64,000 nt of DNA, from assembly GCF_000340215.1 (NCBI RefSeq), contig NW_006921539.1, positions 2,570,056-2,634,055 of the forward strand, given 5' to 3'. Below are positions 1-13,483 of the stretch, piece by piece. The translations under genes were made by a program, and so were the position numbers. Position 1 is the stretch's first letter; each line of letters begins with the position of its first letter. Origin of the DNA: Pseudocercospora fijiensis CIRAD86. Taxonomy: Eukaryota > Ascomycota > Dothideomycetes > Mycosphaerellales > Mycosphaerellaceae. The notes under the pieces are model-generated. The model was given only the letters and a program-made list of their open reading frames with translations. It had not been told where the DNA came from and searched no databases.

Positions 1-3000
1 TAGCCGGCCTTTTTACTCCCTTAGTACTTAAGGGATGTTAGGAAACGTTGTATTTCGTTGGGGCTAATAAAGTTTCCTATACGATATATATATACTTAGA
101 GAGTATTTAGAGCGCGGTATATAGCGCTGTATAATAGCGGCTCATTTCGTATATAGAAAAGCTTATAGACGAGACTACGAACATCCTTCCTACTAGTATA
201 TCTATCCTATCTACTACTATCTCGAATATAGACATTCTAGCCTTTTAGGATCTAATTGAGTGCTTTAAAATCCTTGTCTATAATCGTTATACGCTTCGCG
301 TAGATAGCTATAAGGTTAACCGCTAAAATAGTATTAGTATAGTCCGAAAAGAGGTAGAAGAGAAATATATATTCGAAGATACGAACTAGGTAGGCTTCTA
401 TAGCCTCTTAAAGGGCGCCTATCGCGGAGGCTTAGAAGCGAAGGTCCATTCTATAATCCTAGGTAATTTCGCGAACAAGTCGTTAGAAAGGAGTTTTACG
501 GATTAGGAGCTTAGAACTCTTCTAATACTGCCGAATCTTATAGAGGGCTACGGCTAAAGAAGGATTAGTAAAAAGACAGTAAGAATGCCGGCTACGCTAC
601 CGGCTACGCTACCGGCTACGCTGCCGGCTATAAATAGGACTTACTTCCTAAGCGCTATCGACGCTTCGTACGATTGCTACTAGTAGTAGAAGCGCTAATT
701 GTCGTCTTGCGTAGAGCCTTACCCGCCGTTGTCTTACGCGGAGCCTTGCTCGCGACGCCCTTTCTAGTACCGGAGCTAGCGGCAGTAGTAGCAGCTATCT
801 TACGTTGATATACTATACTCGTTCCTTTATTTCCGATCTTATTGCGACCCGTAGAAGCAGTAGGTCCCTTCTTACGAGGCGTCGTAACTTAGTTAAGTGG
901 ATTCGCTATTATAAAAGTCGTCGAATTGAGGAAAAAAGTGCGTTACGAAGGTATACGAAGGCGCGCGCGGAGCGAGGGTATTACGGAGGTAGTAGATATA
1001 GAGCGTAGAGGTATAGGTATCGATGCGAAGGTTGAATATAGCGAGAGAGGTAGTATCGCGGTATCGCTAGGCAATAGAGTAAGCTTCGCGCAAGCCTATA
1101 TTATAGTAACGTTAGAGCAAGGAAAGAAGGCAGGTACGGCTGAAAAAGGCAGGTACGGTAGACTTTGAAATATAGCCGGCATATATAGCCGGCATAGTAA
1201 TAGGCGAAAGCCTCCTTTTAATAAATAGCCGGCGTAATAATAGTATCCTACTATAGTATAGATATTCTTTAGTAATGCCTTTACTAGCTATAGTAATCTT
1301 ATAAGTAACCTAGGCCTATTACTAGTAAATATAAGAAATATTAGGTAGGCTATACTAAACAAGCTATTTATTTAGCAGAAAAAGGCCTACTACCGTCTCT
1401 ATATACCGGCTACGGGTGCCGACTATCGCTCTAAATTCAACTCCGCCCTATCTCGGAGGCTAAGGTACCGAGCGGAAACCCTATAGCTTATATTCACTCG
1501 GTTGTCGCGGAGCGCTTATAGGTAAGGTATTAGAAAAGAGTATAAAAAGTACGAGAAGAGTATCCTAGGATATAGGTCGTAAGTAAATAAGAGTAGTACG
1601 CCTAGTTATTTATATAGTACGTTACTCTATACGACTAAGAGCCTATATTATCTTAAACTTCGCTTGTAAGACCTCGACTCTACTAGTATACTATCGATCT
1701 CCTCCTCGGTCGCTAATACGCTATCTTAATTCTTCTTCGAGTTGCCGGACTTAGTACGTATCTATAGCTATGCAATAGCGCTACGTATTATAGAGAATCA
1801 ACTCCGCCGTATCTCGAAGGCTAAGGTACCGAGCGGAAACCCGATAGCTTATATTTACTCGGTTGTCGCGGAGCGCTTATAGGTAAGGTATTAGAAAAGA
1901 GTATAAAAAGTACGAGAAGAGCATCCTAGGATATAGGTCGTAAGTAAATAAGAGTAGCACGCCTAGTTATTTATATAGTACGTTACTCTATACGACTAAG
2001 AGCCTATATTATCTTATACTTCGCTTATAAGACCTCGACTCTACTAGTATACTATCGATCTCCTCCTCGGTCGCTAATACGCTATCTTAATTCTTCTTCG
2101 AGTTGCCGGACTTAGTACGCATCTATAGCTATACAATAGCGCTACGCATTATAGAGAATTTCTCGTTAAAGTTTCTCTCTCGTAGGCTTACTATCTGCCT
2201 CGTAGTATAGAGGATTAAAGTGCTAATACTAAAGAATCTCCTTATAGTTAGGATGCTAGGGCTCCTTAGAACCTTTGTGTTTTAGGTCTAAATAGAGACG
2301 TATTATAAACGTTCTATCGCCCTTTCGCTTACTATCCGCTAGGTCGCGATATACGAAGAAACTAATCTAAATGTAGCTCGTCTCTATAATAGCCGGGTAA
2401 ATATAGAGCGCTAGGTTTCTACTTCGTACCTTAGATTTAGGGACGGCGCGGAGATAAAATCAGAAATGTAGCCGGCACCTATAGCCGGCAAAACGATGCG
2501 AAAATAGGCCTCCTCCTAGGTTAATCTAACGACTAAATACAATTTCCAACTAATCCGCTATAAACCGACGCCGAATTTTAGCTAGAAGCTATATATCTTT
2601 ATTTTAAAGAGTAACCCGCTTCGTATAGATAGCAAGGAGGTTTAAAAGCTTAAGCTCGGTTACGAGAAATGCCTCCGTAGCTTCCTAAAGAGCACTAATC
2701 GCCTTAGCCGTAAATCGTATACTAGACCGAAAATCTAATATAATTTCTCGGACGAGTCGCTAGAAGGGAGTTTTAGGGATTAAAAGCTCGGTCCCTCTTT
2801 TATTTTAGAAAAGCCGGATCTAGCGAAGGGCAATAGTACCTAGTTTAAAGCGCCGCTTCTTTATCGTCGAGTCCTGCCTTGTTCCCTTTCTTTTAATAGA
2901 AAGATAACTTTTCTTCGCGATAGTCTTTGTCCGCCTACTCTTTTTAGCCTTCTCCTATCTACCTATAGCTTTCTTGTTTTTCGGTACTGTTTTCCGAGGA

Positions 3001-3501
3001 ACCCCCTTCCTTCGTATATACTACGGAGAGCCTTACTCTTCCGATATCTCGTTCTCGCTACGGTCTCCCTATACTTAGCTTGCTTTACCCTTGCCCTTTA
3101 GCCTCTAAAGATATTTATCTACGCGTTTAGGCGACGAGGGTATATCGGTAGGACCTAGAAATTAATAAGCATATAATCGTAAGGAGATATTAATGCTTCT
3201 TGCCTTTTAGAACAAATAGTCTTCTATTAAACCGCCTTATTAGGTTATCGTTAGATTCGAATAAAGGATAGTAGCTTAAGGAAGGGGAGGTAGCCGGCTT
3301 AGGAAGGCCCGAAGAGCCGAATCCTTAAGGCATGTTTATCTTTAAGAATATAGGGAAAGGGAAGAAGGAGAGGAAGAGCGAATAGAGAATTAGAAATAGT
3401 CCGTAGGTAAGCGGGGTCGGTTGCTATAGCAACTAGTCTATTTAGGTCCTAGGAATTCGAAACACATTTCGGATATATACCGGCTATATACGCCGGCTAC
3501 A

Positions 3502-6500
3502 TTACCTTATACGTAAACGCTTCGTCTCCTTAAAGCTGCTCTAAGCCTATATACGTTTCCGCTTCTCGACCCGGTATCGCCTTCTACCTCCGCCCTCCTC
3601 CTCTTCGTTATCGCTAATTAGGGTTTCGCTTAGACTAAATTTCGCATTCTCTTCGCGCTCCTAGGTTTCTTCGATCTTAAGGTTTTCTAATTCCTCGATT
3701 AACTCCTTTAGCATAATCTTTAGTAACCTACCTTAGCGATTCTAGTAGAGGAGATAGTATCGGAATACTATAATAGATTCGAAGATAGTAGGCGAGTATA
3801 TTCGATTAAAGCGGCCCTAGTAACGAGCGATACTAAAAGACCTCTTATAGCCTATACCTACGCTCGGGATAGCGAGGACGTCCCGAGCGACCGACGCTAT
3901 CGTTAGAAACTTAGGCTCTAATCGCTACTATATAGCGAGAATATCGTCTCCGAATTCGTCTAGAAGACCGGTAAGATCTAGAGATTATTAGCCCTCTTTC
4001 CGAGCCTACGGGTTTATACTTACTCGCGTACCGATAGAGATCGAACTCTTCTTTATTCACTTTAGTAGTTGCTTCCTCTTCTACCTCTACTTCCTACCTA
4101 CGAAATAGGTATAATGTCGGAGCCTTCTAAACCTTCTTTTTCTTTGTAGGAGCTGTATTTAGACTAGTTTCTTTCCGACGCTCGTAGAACATCTTTTCTA
4201 GAATAGTCTAGTAATGCTTCGGCTACACCTCGTCCGCCTTCTATTCCGGCCTCTGCTAGTATATATCCTTTTCTACCGGGTTGAGCAAGTACGCAACGCT
4301 ATAGATATCCCCGAACGAGTTAAAGGTAGCACTGTAATATTTATGCAACTTAGTATAGGAGGTGTCTATAGCTTTCGTTATAGCTACTTTCTAGGGAACG
4401 CTCTTCCTAGCTAGCTTAGCTACGGTTTCCTCGAGCTCGTTAAAGAGCCAGTTATAGTACGTAAAGATAAGGTGGATCGTCGGTCCTCGGGTTCTTCTAA
4501 TCGTAGCAGTAACCTTCGCGTAATACTTACTAATATCGACGAGATACTCTACTTAGCGCTATTCGGCGGCGGTAAGGCCGAGCTACTTAATACCCTCGGA
4601 ACTCTAATAGATCTCGAGAGCGGTACGTAAAGTACATCCCCTCGTAACTATATAGAAAGTCGAATCGAACCGGGTCTTAACGTCTTAGGTAAAACGGAGT
4701 AGGCGCTAAGGAGGCCGCTTTTGCTATCGCTTATTCTATGCGATATTCTAGGCATCGGTTTTAGGGCGCTCGATTAGGTTCTTTTAAATAGCCTCGAATC
4801 GGTTACATCTCTATAAGCTCGAGTTCGTATATATTGCTAGACGACGAAGCTAGAGAAAAAGAGTTAGAACTATACTAGGTTGCCGGCTATAGGTGCCGGC
4901 TACGGACAAAAGTTATACCTTATACAAAACGAGAGCGAGGCTCTCTGCCTTATCCCGTCTTATTGCTATAATAAGTTTCTCGACTTTCGACTTTGCTTTA
5001 TCCTTATCTAGGATCTTCTATTAGTCGTCGTTTAATAGTGCAATTTTAAGCGTCTTAAAGAGGGCTCGGATCGCGATTTGAACTATATAAGCGAGGTAGG
5101 GAAACTTCTATAGGGATGTAACTAGCAACGACGTCGGCTCCGATTCAATAGGGCTAGGGCTATTAATAGGCTCCTCTTTATCGTTATTATCGTGCGTATT
5201 GTCGTACGTATCCGGAATCGTAGCGAGCTTAATATTCGGAAGATTAAGCTAGATTGTAGACCTTATAATCTCCTCTACGCACTCGACCCTATCGATACAA
5301 TTAGTAATTTTAAAGACATATACGAGTGAATTGTATATACAACGCCTTATACAATATTCGATTATTACTAGCGTTGTCCGCAGTAATCGAGATTAGTTTC
5401 GTTGTTACGCTGACCCTATCTATTGCCGTATAGACAAGCTTCGCTATATCCTTACTAGTATAGGAACCTAGAATTTCAGGGAATCCGATTATAAGTTCCT
5501 AGAGTTTCTAATCCGAATTGATAAAGTATAGCATAATCGAGAGGAAGGAGGCTCTTATAGTCCGGCTTAACTAGCTATCGATAGTAATAGCTACTCGGCG
5601 AGTATTACGGAGGATCTCCCGAATATCGTCTAACGCAGCCTCTTTGTTCTTTTCGAATATAATACGCTAGGTTGTCGCGCCGAGAAATGGGGGAGGGTAG
5701 TTTATAAGATATAGGTATGTCTTCTATATAGACTCCCTTTCGTAGAAGTCTTCCGGAAGACCGTTTATAGCTAGCATTTCGTTTGCTAGTTGCTTGAAGT
5801 CTTTAGGGGAGAAATCGGTAGCCTTCAATCCTAGAGCTTCCTTAAGCGTAGCCTATAATAATTAGCTAGATCTCTACGGTTGATTTAGGTAGCCGGAATC
5901 TGTAGCCGGCAGCTATAGCCGGCAGCTATAGCCGGTATTTTAGAAGACATACCTCTTTCTAGAACGCTGTATCTATATTAACTCTCCTCTCTCCTTAAGA
6001 TTCCCGATACCGTTTAGAATAGAGATAGTTCGTAGGCGATAAGTTCCTATCCCCTAGTTTCGGGTGTTTCAAGATTAAACCGTAGAAGTTGCAGACAATT
6101 ACTAGTTGACCTTTGAGTCGAGAAGTCGTATAACGGTGTAATGCCCCCTCTATAAAGAACTTCTAGAATGTATCCGTTCGCTCCTTACTCCCCTATCGCA
6201 TCGAGTACTTCCGGAGTTTATACTCCTTCGAACGTAAGTATAAAGGGAACTATATCTTATAGACCTATTAATTGAACTGCTCTATATACTCGGGTTTCTA
6301 AAGATACGCCTAGCTAGCCTTTTCGAAGATTTCCGGGTTAATACTCGATATTCTTATATCTCCGAACAACCTTCTACTTAGACTCCGTAAAGGTAAGGAC
6401 TAAGTAGTAGTACCCTATAATAAATTCCTACTACTAGGATTCGGAGAGGATGAATCTAGCCCTAATCGTAGTCTAGGACTCGATAGGCTCGAAGGTGAGT

Positions 6501-6618
6501 ATGCGACCTCCTCTCGACGTTGTCGCAATCTCGCTCGTATACTAGACTATTTCGACTATCGTCTCGTTGTTACCCTTCCTAGTATAGCGCCTAGTATATA
6601 TACAATGTCGGTCGGCAT
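3502..6618 (-). pseudogene. hAT transposase, degraded (copy 1)
   Basis: Mirror image of the better described transposase at 34476-37592. On the minus strand the same blocks are present: the SITADNASNN core region (around 5390), the block around 4214-4414, and the hAT C-terminal dimerisation region (around 3640-3950). The introns with GCCGGC repeats are also present (around 4850-4918 and 5853-5952). Trp and Gln codons are replaced by TAG/TAA throughout. In an intact hAT element this protein would bind the terminal repeats and cut and join DNA. This copy cannot encode it. Confidence 0.8.
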
Positions 6619-6853
6619 GTTTTGAGGTTTCGTACGGTAAGGTAAGGACTTAGGAGTAGTAGATGTGTACTAGTAGCTATAGAGAAACACCCTTTCTTTT
6701 ATAGTATCGTATCGTTAGGAACAGCTAGGTAGTAAATAGCTAGCTACCTTTTTTTTTTGTTTCCTAGCCACTTAACTACTAGATTTTTTTTCCTAGCTAC
6801 CCTAGCTAGCTTAACTACTAGAATTTCTTTCCTAGCTACCCTAACTACCTGAA

Positions 6854-8218
6854 TTTTGCCTTCTATACGGCGGCTCTCTCCTACTAACGGAACCGAGCTA
6901 CTATACCTAACGAATCTAAGCTCGTTTTTAGTCTCAATCTATCCTCTTTCGGTATAAGATACTCGATAAGCAAATGCTTAGGCCGAGTCTGACTACGAAA
7001 CCTAAGACTAACTAATAGCTCTATCAACCAATCCTAATCCTCGAACTCCTTCCGCTTCTTAGTAAAGACCTTAAAGAGCGCTCGAGCTTCTTCGGGTACC
7101 TACGGAGTAGTCGAGATAAAGCCGTATCGCTAAAATAGGTAATCCTTCGGAGGCTTATATAGAGATTCAGAGAATTCTAACGCTAACCTATCCTACTAGT
7201 AGCTTAGATTCCGGATACAAGCCCTCTCTGCCTTAGTAAAGATTTTATATAGTAGTAGCACTCTGCCTTCGAGAAACGCTTTCTGTTTAACTGTTAGTAT
7301 CTGCCGGCTACGAACGCCGGCTATATATACCGAGTATAGAATAATTACCTGTACCCCTTCCTCCTGTAGTAACACTTCTACCGTCCCTAGATACCTAGCC
7401 CCGATCGCATTAATCGTAAGCCACTTTGCCTTTATAGACGTAAAGGCTTCGCTCTAATACTAATAAAGAAACTTCTACTCTATATCGAGGATATAAAGAC
7501 GACTAGTCTCGATTCTAATCCTTACTAGCTTTTCGTAGTAGCTTTAACTATGATTTTCTAGATTGATAGGACTTATACCTTAGCCCTTTACTAGTATCTT
7601 GTCTCTTTAACTGTGCTCGATCCACTCCTAGCGCTTATCGTTTATAGCGTTAGGCCCTAAGACTGTACCTATTACTAGATCGACGTATAGTATCTCCTCG
7701 CTTTTTTTAGTTCCTTCATTCGTAGTATTAAGCTCTATCGCGGCATCCTAAACTCTAGCATTATTGTTCTCGGCTATCTGAATATCTCCGTTACTATCGG
7801 TCGTATCGATAGAGGTAGCGACTATAGGTCTGAATGCTATTAGTTAATGTGTTAAAGAAAAATATGCCGGCTATAGCTGCCGGCTACGGCTACCGGCTAT
7901 AGCTGCTAGCTACGGCCGCTAGCTAGATTAACTTACGCTGCTAGAACTTTACGCTCGAAAACTAGCCGCAATTCTTTCCTCCTCTTAGCCTTCTCTTAAG
8001 TTGTCTTCTTATTCTAACCTTCACTTTTTTCTATAGGCGCTAGCTATCGATAGAATGCCTTATTCCGCGCCTTTCTTCTCTTATCCTTAGCTCTTTTATC
8101 CTTATCTATCTTGTCCTTTCTCTCGCGGTCTCGTACGGAATTCTTCTTCGTAGAGTACTCCTCTTTAGTCTTACGCTTTTTAGTTGGACGCTTAGGCAAA
8201 ACAAACTCGCGGTCTTTA
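6854..8218 (-). pseudogene. hAT element accessory gene 1, degraded (copy 1)
   Basis: Inverse copy of the unrecognised gene at 32876-34240. On the minus strand it starts with a Lys/Arg-rich segment, continues past a GCCGGC-bearing intron (around 7830-7936) into an acidic segment, then a second short intron with two motif copies (around 7291-7348), then a C-terminal segment. RIP-type stops interrupt every exon. I do not recognise the family. Confidence 0.6.
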
Positions 8219-8395
8219 GTTCTATCTTCTGTTTAGCGCGCGGCGCGCTTCTCTCTTACTATTATAAGGGAAAGGGGCGGGGGCGTAGCGTATAGTAGTT
8301 ATTGTCGGTATAGGTATAGAGGAAGAAGTTGAAAGTGTAAGAATATCGCGAAGCCCTAATTGTTACCGCCTACGTAACGTTATATAGGTAAGCTT

Positions 8396-8700
8396 TCGCA
8401 ACTACGGCAACTACGCCCCGGCAATAGCAACTACGCCCTAGCAACGGCAACTACGCCCTAGCAACGGCAACCACGCCCTAGCAACGGTAATAAAGCGTAG
8501 TAAATACAACCTAGTAACTATTATAGCCGGCAATCGTGGCCGGCAGTCGAATAAGAGTGTCCTTGTAGCAAAACCACGCCCTAGCAACGGCAACTACGCC
8601 CTAGCAACGGCAAAAGAGCGTAGTAAATGTAACAGAGTTACTATTATAGCCGGCAATCGTAGCCGGCAGTCGAATAAGAGTGTCCTTATAGTAAAACTAA
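8396..8700. repeat. Subterminal direct repeats of hAT copy 1
   Basis: A 20-bp unit (GCAACTACGCCCTAGCAACG) is repeated several times at about 8396-8490 and again at 8570-8615. A ~130-bp block containing a pair of GCCGGC motifs and TCGAATAAGAGTGTCCTT is present twice. Short repeats just inside the terminal inverted repeats are typical transposase-binding sites of hAT elements. That role is inferred here. Confidence 0.7.
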
Positions 8701-8832
8701 TACAGTCTCTAGTTCAAACCAGGAATCTATATGGTTCGAAAAAACTAAACCGGAACTAGGGAGCTGGTTCGCCGCCAAGAAACCAAACCATATACGTTTG
8801 GTAGTTCGGAAACCGAACCACTGCGGGGTCTA

Positions 8833-9193
8833 AACTAAACTATAATGCCTTATATATATATATATATACTTTTGATTAGTTAGTGCCCTTAGCTGATTGT
8901 CTATAGATTTGAGGTTATATAAGTACCTTTATATAACTACGTAGCCTAAGTAGGATTCGAAAATTCTATAAGTACTAAGGACTAAAAATGCCGGCTACGC
9001 TGCCGGCTATACTGCTGAGTCTTACAAAGGGCTTGCTTGAAGCTATGTATATATTCGTACACTTCTTAAAAACCGATAAATTATATAGTTCGAACCAGCT
9101 ACTTATATAGTTGCTTAGCAAACCAACCCAAACCAAACTAGAGTTTCGGCTTAGCAAACTAAACCAAACCAACCCGAACTACTACGGGGTCTA
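8833..9193 (+). mobile_element. hAT 3'-terminal fragment (361 bp)
   Basis: Starts at the outer end of copy 1 and matches the last ~360 bp of the element (compare 41835-42199 and 12005-12369). It ends with CTACGGGGTCTA. The junction with copy 1 at 8832/8833 brings a 5' terminus directly against a 3' terminal piece, so it is a rearranged or nested arrangement. I could not find a clear 8-bp target duplication. Confidence 0.65.
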
Positions 9194-9900
9194 GCACTAA
9201 GTCCGGCAACTCGAAGAAGAATTAAGACAGCGTATTAGCGACCGAGGAGGAGATCGATAGTATACTAGTAGAGTCGAGGTCTTATAAGCGAAGCATAAGA
9301 TAATATAGGCTCTTAGTCGTATAGAGTAACGTACTATATAAATAACTAGGCGTGCTACTCTTATTTACTTACGACCTATATCCTAGGATGCTCTTCTCGT
9401 ACTTTTTATACTCTTTTCTAATACCTTACCTATAAGCGCTCCGCGACAACCGAGTAAATATAAGCTATCGGGTTTCCGCTCGGTACCTTAGCCTTCGAGA
9501 TACGGCGGAGTTGATTCTCTATAATACGTAGCGCTATTGCATAGCTATAGATACGCACTAAGTCCGGCAACTCGAAGAAGAATTGAGATAGCGTATTAGC
9601 GACCGAGGAGGAGATCGATAGTATACTAGTAGAGTCGAGGTCTTACAAGCGAAGTACAAGATAATATAGGCTCTTAGTCGTATAGAGTAACGTACTATAT
9701 AAATAACTAGGCGTGCTACTCTTATTCACTTACGACCTATATCTTAGGATACTCTTCTCGTACTTTTTATACTCTTTTCTAATACCTTACCTATAAGCGC
9801 TCCGCGACAACCGAGTGAATATAAGCTATAGGGTTTCCGCTCGGTACCTTAGCCTCCGAGATAGGGCGGAGTTGAATTTAGAGCGATAGTCGGCACCCGT
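9194..9900. repeat. Two tandem ~362-bp units in hAT copy 2
   Basis: The sequence beginning GCACTAAGTCCGGCAACTCG at 9194 starts again at 9556. Each unit holds the same GTCGAGGTCTTA, CTAGGCGTGCTACTCTTATT and CGCTCCGCGACAACCGAGT segments. The same duplication is present in the complete copy (38977 and 39338) and in copy 1 (inverted), so it is an ancestral part of the element. Whether it was part of a coding region is unclear. Confidence 0.85.
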
Positions 9901-11406
9901 AGCCGGTATATAGAGACGGTAGTAGGCCTTTTTCTGCTAAATAACTAGCTTGTTTAGTATAGCCTACCTGATATTTCTTATATTTACTAGCAATAGGCCT
10001 AGGTTACTTATAAGATTACTATAGCTAGTAAAGGCATTACTAAAGAATATCTATACTATAGTAGGATACTATTATTACGCCGGCTATTTATTAAAAGGAG
10101 GCTTTCGCCTATTACTATGCCGGCTATATATGCCGGCTATATTTCAAAGTCTACCGTACCTACCTTTTTTAGCCGTGCCTGCCTTCTTTCCTTGCTCTAA
10201 CGTTACTATAATATAGGCTTACGCGAAGCTTACTCTATTGCCTAGCGACACCGCGATACTACCTCTCTCGCTATATTTAACCTTCGTATCGATACCTATA
10301 CCTCTACGCTCTATATCTACTACCTCCGCAATACCCTCGCTCCGCGCGCGCCTTCGTATACCTTCGTAACGCACTTTTTTCCTTAATTCGACGACTTTTA
10401 TAATAGCGAATCTACTTAACTAAGTCACGACGCCTCGTAAGAAGGGACCTGCTACTTCTACGGGTCGCAATAAGATCGGAAATAAAGGAACGAGTATAGT
10501 ATATTAACGCAAGATAGCTGCTGCTACTACCGCTAGCTCCGGTGCTAAAAAGGGCGTCGCGAGTAAGGCTCCGCGTAAGATAACGGCGGGCAAGGCTCTA
10601 CGCAAGACGACAACTAGCGCTTCTACTACTAGTAGCAATCGTACGAAGCGTCGATAGCGCCTAGGAAGTAAGTCCTATTTATAGCCGGCAGCGTAGCCGG
10701 TAGCGTAGCCGGTAGCGTAGCCGGCATTCTTACTGTCTTTTTACTAATCCTTCTTTAGCCGTAGCCCTCCGTAAGATTCGGTAGTATTAGAAGAGTTCTA
10801 AGCTCCTAATCCGTAAAACTCCTTTCTAACGACTTGTTCGCGAAATTGCTTAGGATTATAGAATAGACCTTCGCTTCTAAGCCTCCGCGATAGGCGCCCT
10901 TTAAGAGGCTATAGAAGCCTACCTAGTTCGTATCTTCGAATGTATGTTTCTCTTCTACCTCTTTTCGGACTATACTAATACTATTTTAGCGGTCAACCTT
11001 ATAGCTATCTACGCGAAGCGTATAACGATTATAGATAAGGATTTCAAAGCACTCGATTAGATCCTAAAAGGCTAGAATGTCTATATTCGAGATAGTACTA
11101 GATAGGATAGATATACTAGTAGGAAGGATGTTCGTAGTGTCGTCTATAAGCTTTTCTATATACGAAATAAGCCGCTATTATACGGCGCTATATACCGCGC
11201 TCTAAATACTCTCTAAGCATATATATATAGTATAGTATACTTTATTAGCCGTACGGAATAGAAGTCTCCCAAAATCCCGTTAGTACTAAGGAGTAAAAAG
11301 GCCGGCTACGCTACCGGCTACGCTGCCGGCTACGCTGCTAGCTACGCTACTAGGTTTTTTAAAGAACTAAAAGAAGATAGATATTCCGGTTGATTTGTAT
11401 TAGTTT

Positions 11407-11939
11407 AGATTTTTATAAAAAGAAAATAGGGAAAAATAAGGAAGGTTGAAGAGCCTAATAGTTATAGTTATAGGCACTATCCCTGTTTTCTAGAGTATAT
11501 TATATACCTGCCTTCGCAACTCTACTTAATACTCCCTCTAAATATCCTTATACTCTACCTACTAGAAATTCAACTAGGTACCTAGACCTATAGCTGCCTC
11601 TATATCTTTTACTATCTTCTATAGGTTAAAGGCCTCTTCTATAGCAGCCTCTACCTCCTTATATAATACGAAGTTACTACCTACCCTACCCTTTATATCT
11701 CCTAAATGACTAAGAGTTCTAAGGAACGAACTAGCATTCGGCCTTAGTATAGCGAGTGACTAGTAGAACGTTCTATAGAGCTGCCTTATAGCTCTTTTAT
11801 ATACTATACCGATACCGAGGGAGGAGCTATCCTAGTACTTAATATTATCGAATAGTTCGGTAGGAAAGTGTATAAACTTCTTAAGGAGGAGGACTTCTAG
11901 GGAAATCGATGAGTTCTGCCTAGATCTAGATAAAGACAT
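11407..11939 (-). pseudogene. hAT element accessory gene on opposite strand (copy 2)
   Basis: Minus-strand frame starting with an ATG at 11939 (MSLSRSRQNSSISLEVLLLK). It continues about 175 codons with only a handful of TAG stops at positions that would be Trp or Gln before RIP. The same frame is found in the complete element at 41235-41767, and the two copies differ mainly by C/T and G/A. Its direction is opposite to the transposase and it lies next to the 3' terminus. I do not recognise the protein: it is Leu/Ile/Glu-rich and probably helical. The frame kept in two copies supports a real former gene. Confidence 0.55.
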
Positions 11940-13261
11940 TCTGCTAAGCAGTTAGGGAATTGAACCGTAAACGAAAGGATAAAATTCATACCTAAGAAGT
12001 ACAGTTTCCGAACTGAACTATAATGCCTTATATATGTGTATATGCTTTTGATTAGTTAGTGCCCTTAGCTAATTGTCTATAGATTTGAGGTTATATAAGT
12101 ACCTTTATACAACTACGTAGCCTAAGTAGGATTCGAAAATTCTATAAGTACTAAGGACTAAAAATGCCGGCTACGCTGCCGGCTACACTGCTAAGTCTTA
12201 CAAAGGGCTTGCTTGAAGCTACGTATACATTCGTACACTTCTTAAAAACCGATAAATTATATGGTTCGAACCAGCTACTTATATAGTTGCTTAGCAAACC
12301 AACCTAAACCAAACTAGAGTTTCGGCTTAGCAAACCAAACTAAACCAACCCGAACCACTACGGGGTCTAGTATTATTCCTAGGCGACATTATAGGACCTT
12401 AGCCTTCTTCTTATTCTTTATACTATTCTAATACTTATCTAATAACTTAGCTATATCCTTAAAGGAGCCTTTAGCTTCCTACGAGTCCTATTTAGGCAAA
12501 TAGCCCTGCTATCTTAATAGGTACTCCTTCTTGCCTTGTCTAGTTTAGTACTTTAGGATACGTTCTATAGACTATAGCTCTTTACTATCGGCTAAGACTT
12601 CTTCTAACTCCGTAGGCGCTTTATCGCCTTCGCGCTAGTAGTATAGTTTAAGGAGGGATATATAGAAGGTATTATAGATAGTATAATAAGGAGGAAGCTA
12701 CAACTAATAGGCCTATATAGAGGAGCCCTTAACTTCTCGAATGCGGAATAGGCTAATATATCTTAGTACGAGCTTAGGTCTTGTTTTGCTATTAGGGGAT
12801 AGGTGTTTGCGGATACGGAGGTTCTTCGTACTAAGTATAACTATATCGCCTTACTTAAAGGTTTTTAGCGTATAGTGTTTGTTATAATAGGCCTTCTAAT
12901 AGGCCTAGGCCTTTGCTAGTTTATTAGCTATCTTAGCGTGAATTTCTCGTATCTTTTAAACCCTCTTAATAGCCGCTAGTATCTTAGGTTAACCCGCTTC
13001 TCTTTCTTTACGCTCGGCCTCGAGCGAGGCGAATAGTTCTTATAGCAAAGTAGGGTTCTAGCCTATTATAGCTATATATAGTAAAACCTTAGTCGATAAG
13101 TAAGTACTATTATTATACACAAATTCGGCTATTTGTAGGAGGTTAACCTAGTCGTTAGGGTTCTTATTAATGTGGCTGCGTAGGTGCTGCTATAGCGTAG
13201 TGTTCTACCTCTCGGTTTAGCTGTCTGTTTGTAGGTAGAAGGCTATAGACAGCCGGTGCTT

Positions 13262-13483
13262 AAGTCTTAGCTATAGGTATATCTTACTCTAGTAGTAGGA
13301 TATAAATGTCGGCCCTCGGTTGGGGACTGTCCCCTTAGGGGTCCCTTAGTAGCTATAGAAGATGCGGTACTCAAGTCTTAGCTATAGGCACATCTTACTC
13401 TAATAGCAAGATACAAATGTCGGCCCTCGGTCGGAGACTGTCCCCTTAGGGGTCCCTTAATAGCTATAGAAGATGTTATTCTA
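13262..13483 (-). repeat. 111-bp tandem duplication inside Gypsy A integrase
   Basis: The segment beginning AAGTCTTAGCTATAGG at 13262 begins again at 13373 and covers the integrase VSDRGPTFVS motif. Element C has this segment once (about 45240-45350). The period, 111 bp, is a multiple of three, so the reading frame would not have shifted. The two units differ by a few C/T and G/A changes, so the duplication came before at least some of the RIP. Confidence 0.85.

Larger units (their letters stand above)
1..8832 (-). mobile_element. hAT transposon copy 1, inverted, truncated by window start
   Basis: Reverse-complement copy of the element at 32262-42199: paired positions sum to 41094 over most of its length (for example 4214 with 36880, 8832 with 32262), with small indels towards position 1. 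It ends at 8832 with the terminal sequence ACTGCGGGGTCTA, the inverse of the start of the other copy. It carries remnants of the transposase and of accessory genes, all broken by RIP-type stops. The 3' end of the element (the last ~1.06 kb) lies outside the window to the left. Differences from the other copy are mostly C/T and G/A. Confidence 0.85.
9194..12369 (+). mobile_element. hAT transposon copy 2, 3' part only
   Basis: Same orientation and order as 38977-42199 of the complete copy (offset about 29,782-29,826). It contains the ~362-bp tandem repeat, the Lys/Ala-rich repeat segment, the convergent accessory gene on the minus strand and the 3' terminal repeat ending at 12369 (CACTACGGGGTCTA). 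The 5' two thirds, including the transposase, are absent. Positions 9194 to about 11300 also form an inverted repeat with 1 to about 2160. Confidence 0.85.

Noticed and set aside
805..1168. Two overlapping plus-strand frames (67 and 80 codons)
   Set aside because: They lie in the inverted copy of the hAT Lys/Ala-rich segment. The third copy has a matching but different-length frame, and no family is seen. Treated as chance frames in a degraded element.
4214..4414. 66-codon frame also present at 36680-36880 on the other strand
   Set aside because: It is antisense to the well supported hAT transposase frame (AITKAIDTSYTKLYKYYSAT). Its presence in two copies only reflects the inverted repeat.
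1..9193. A Starship-type giant element suggested by the size and accessory genes
   Set aside because: No convincing tyrosine-recombinase (DUF3435) motif was found, and the termini and 8-bp duplication of the derivative fit hAT.
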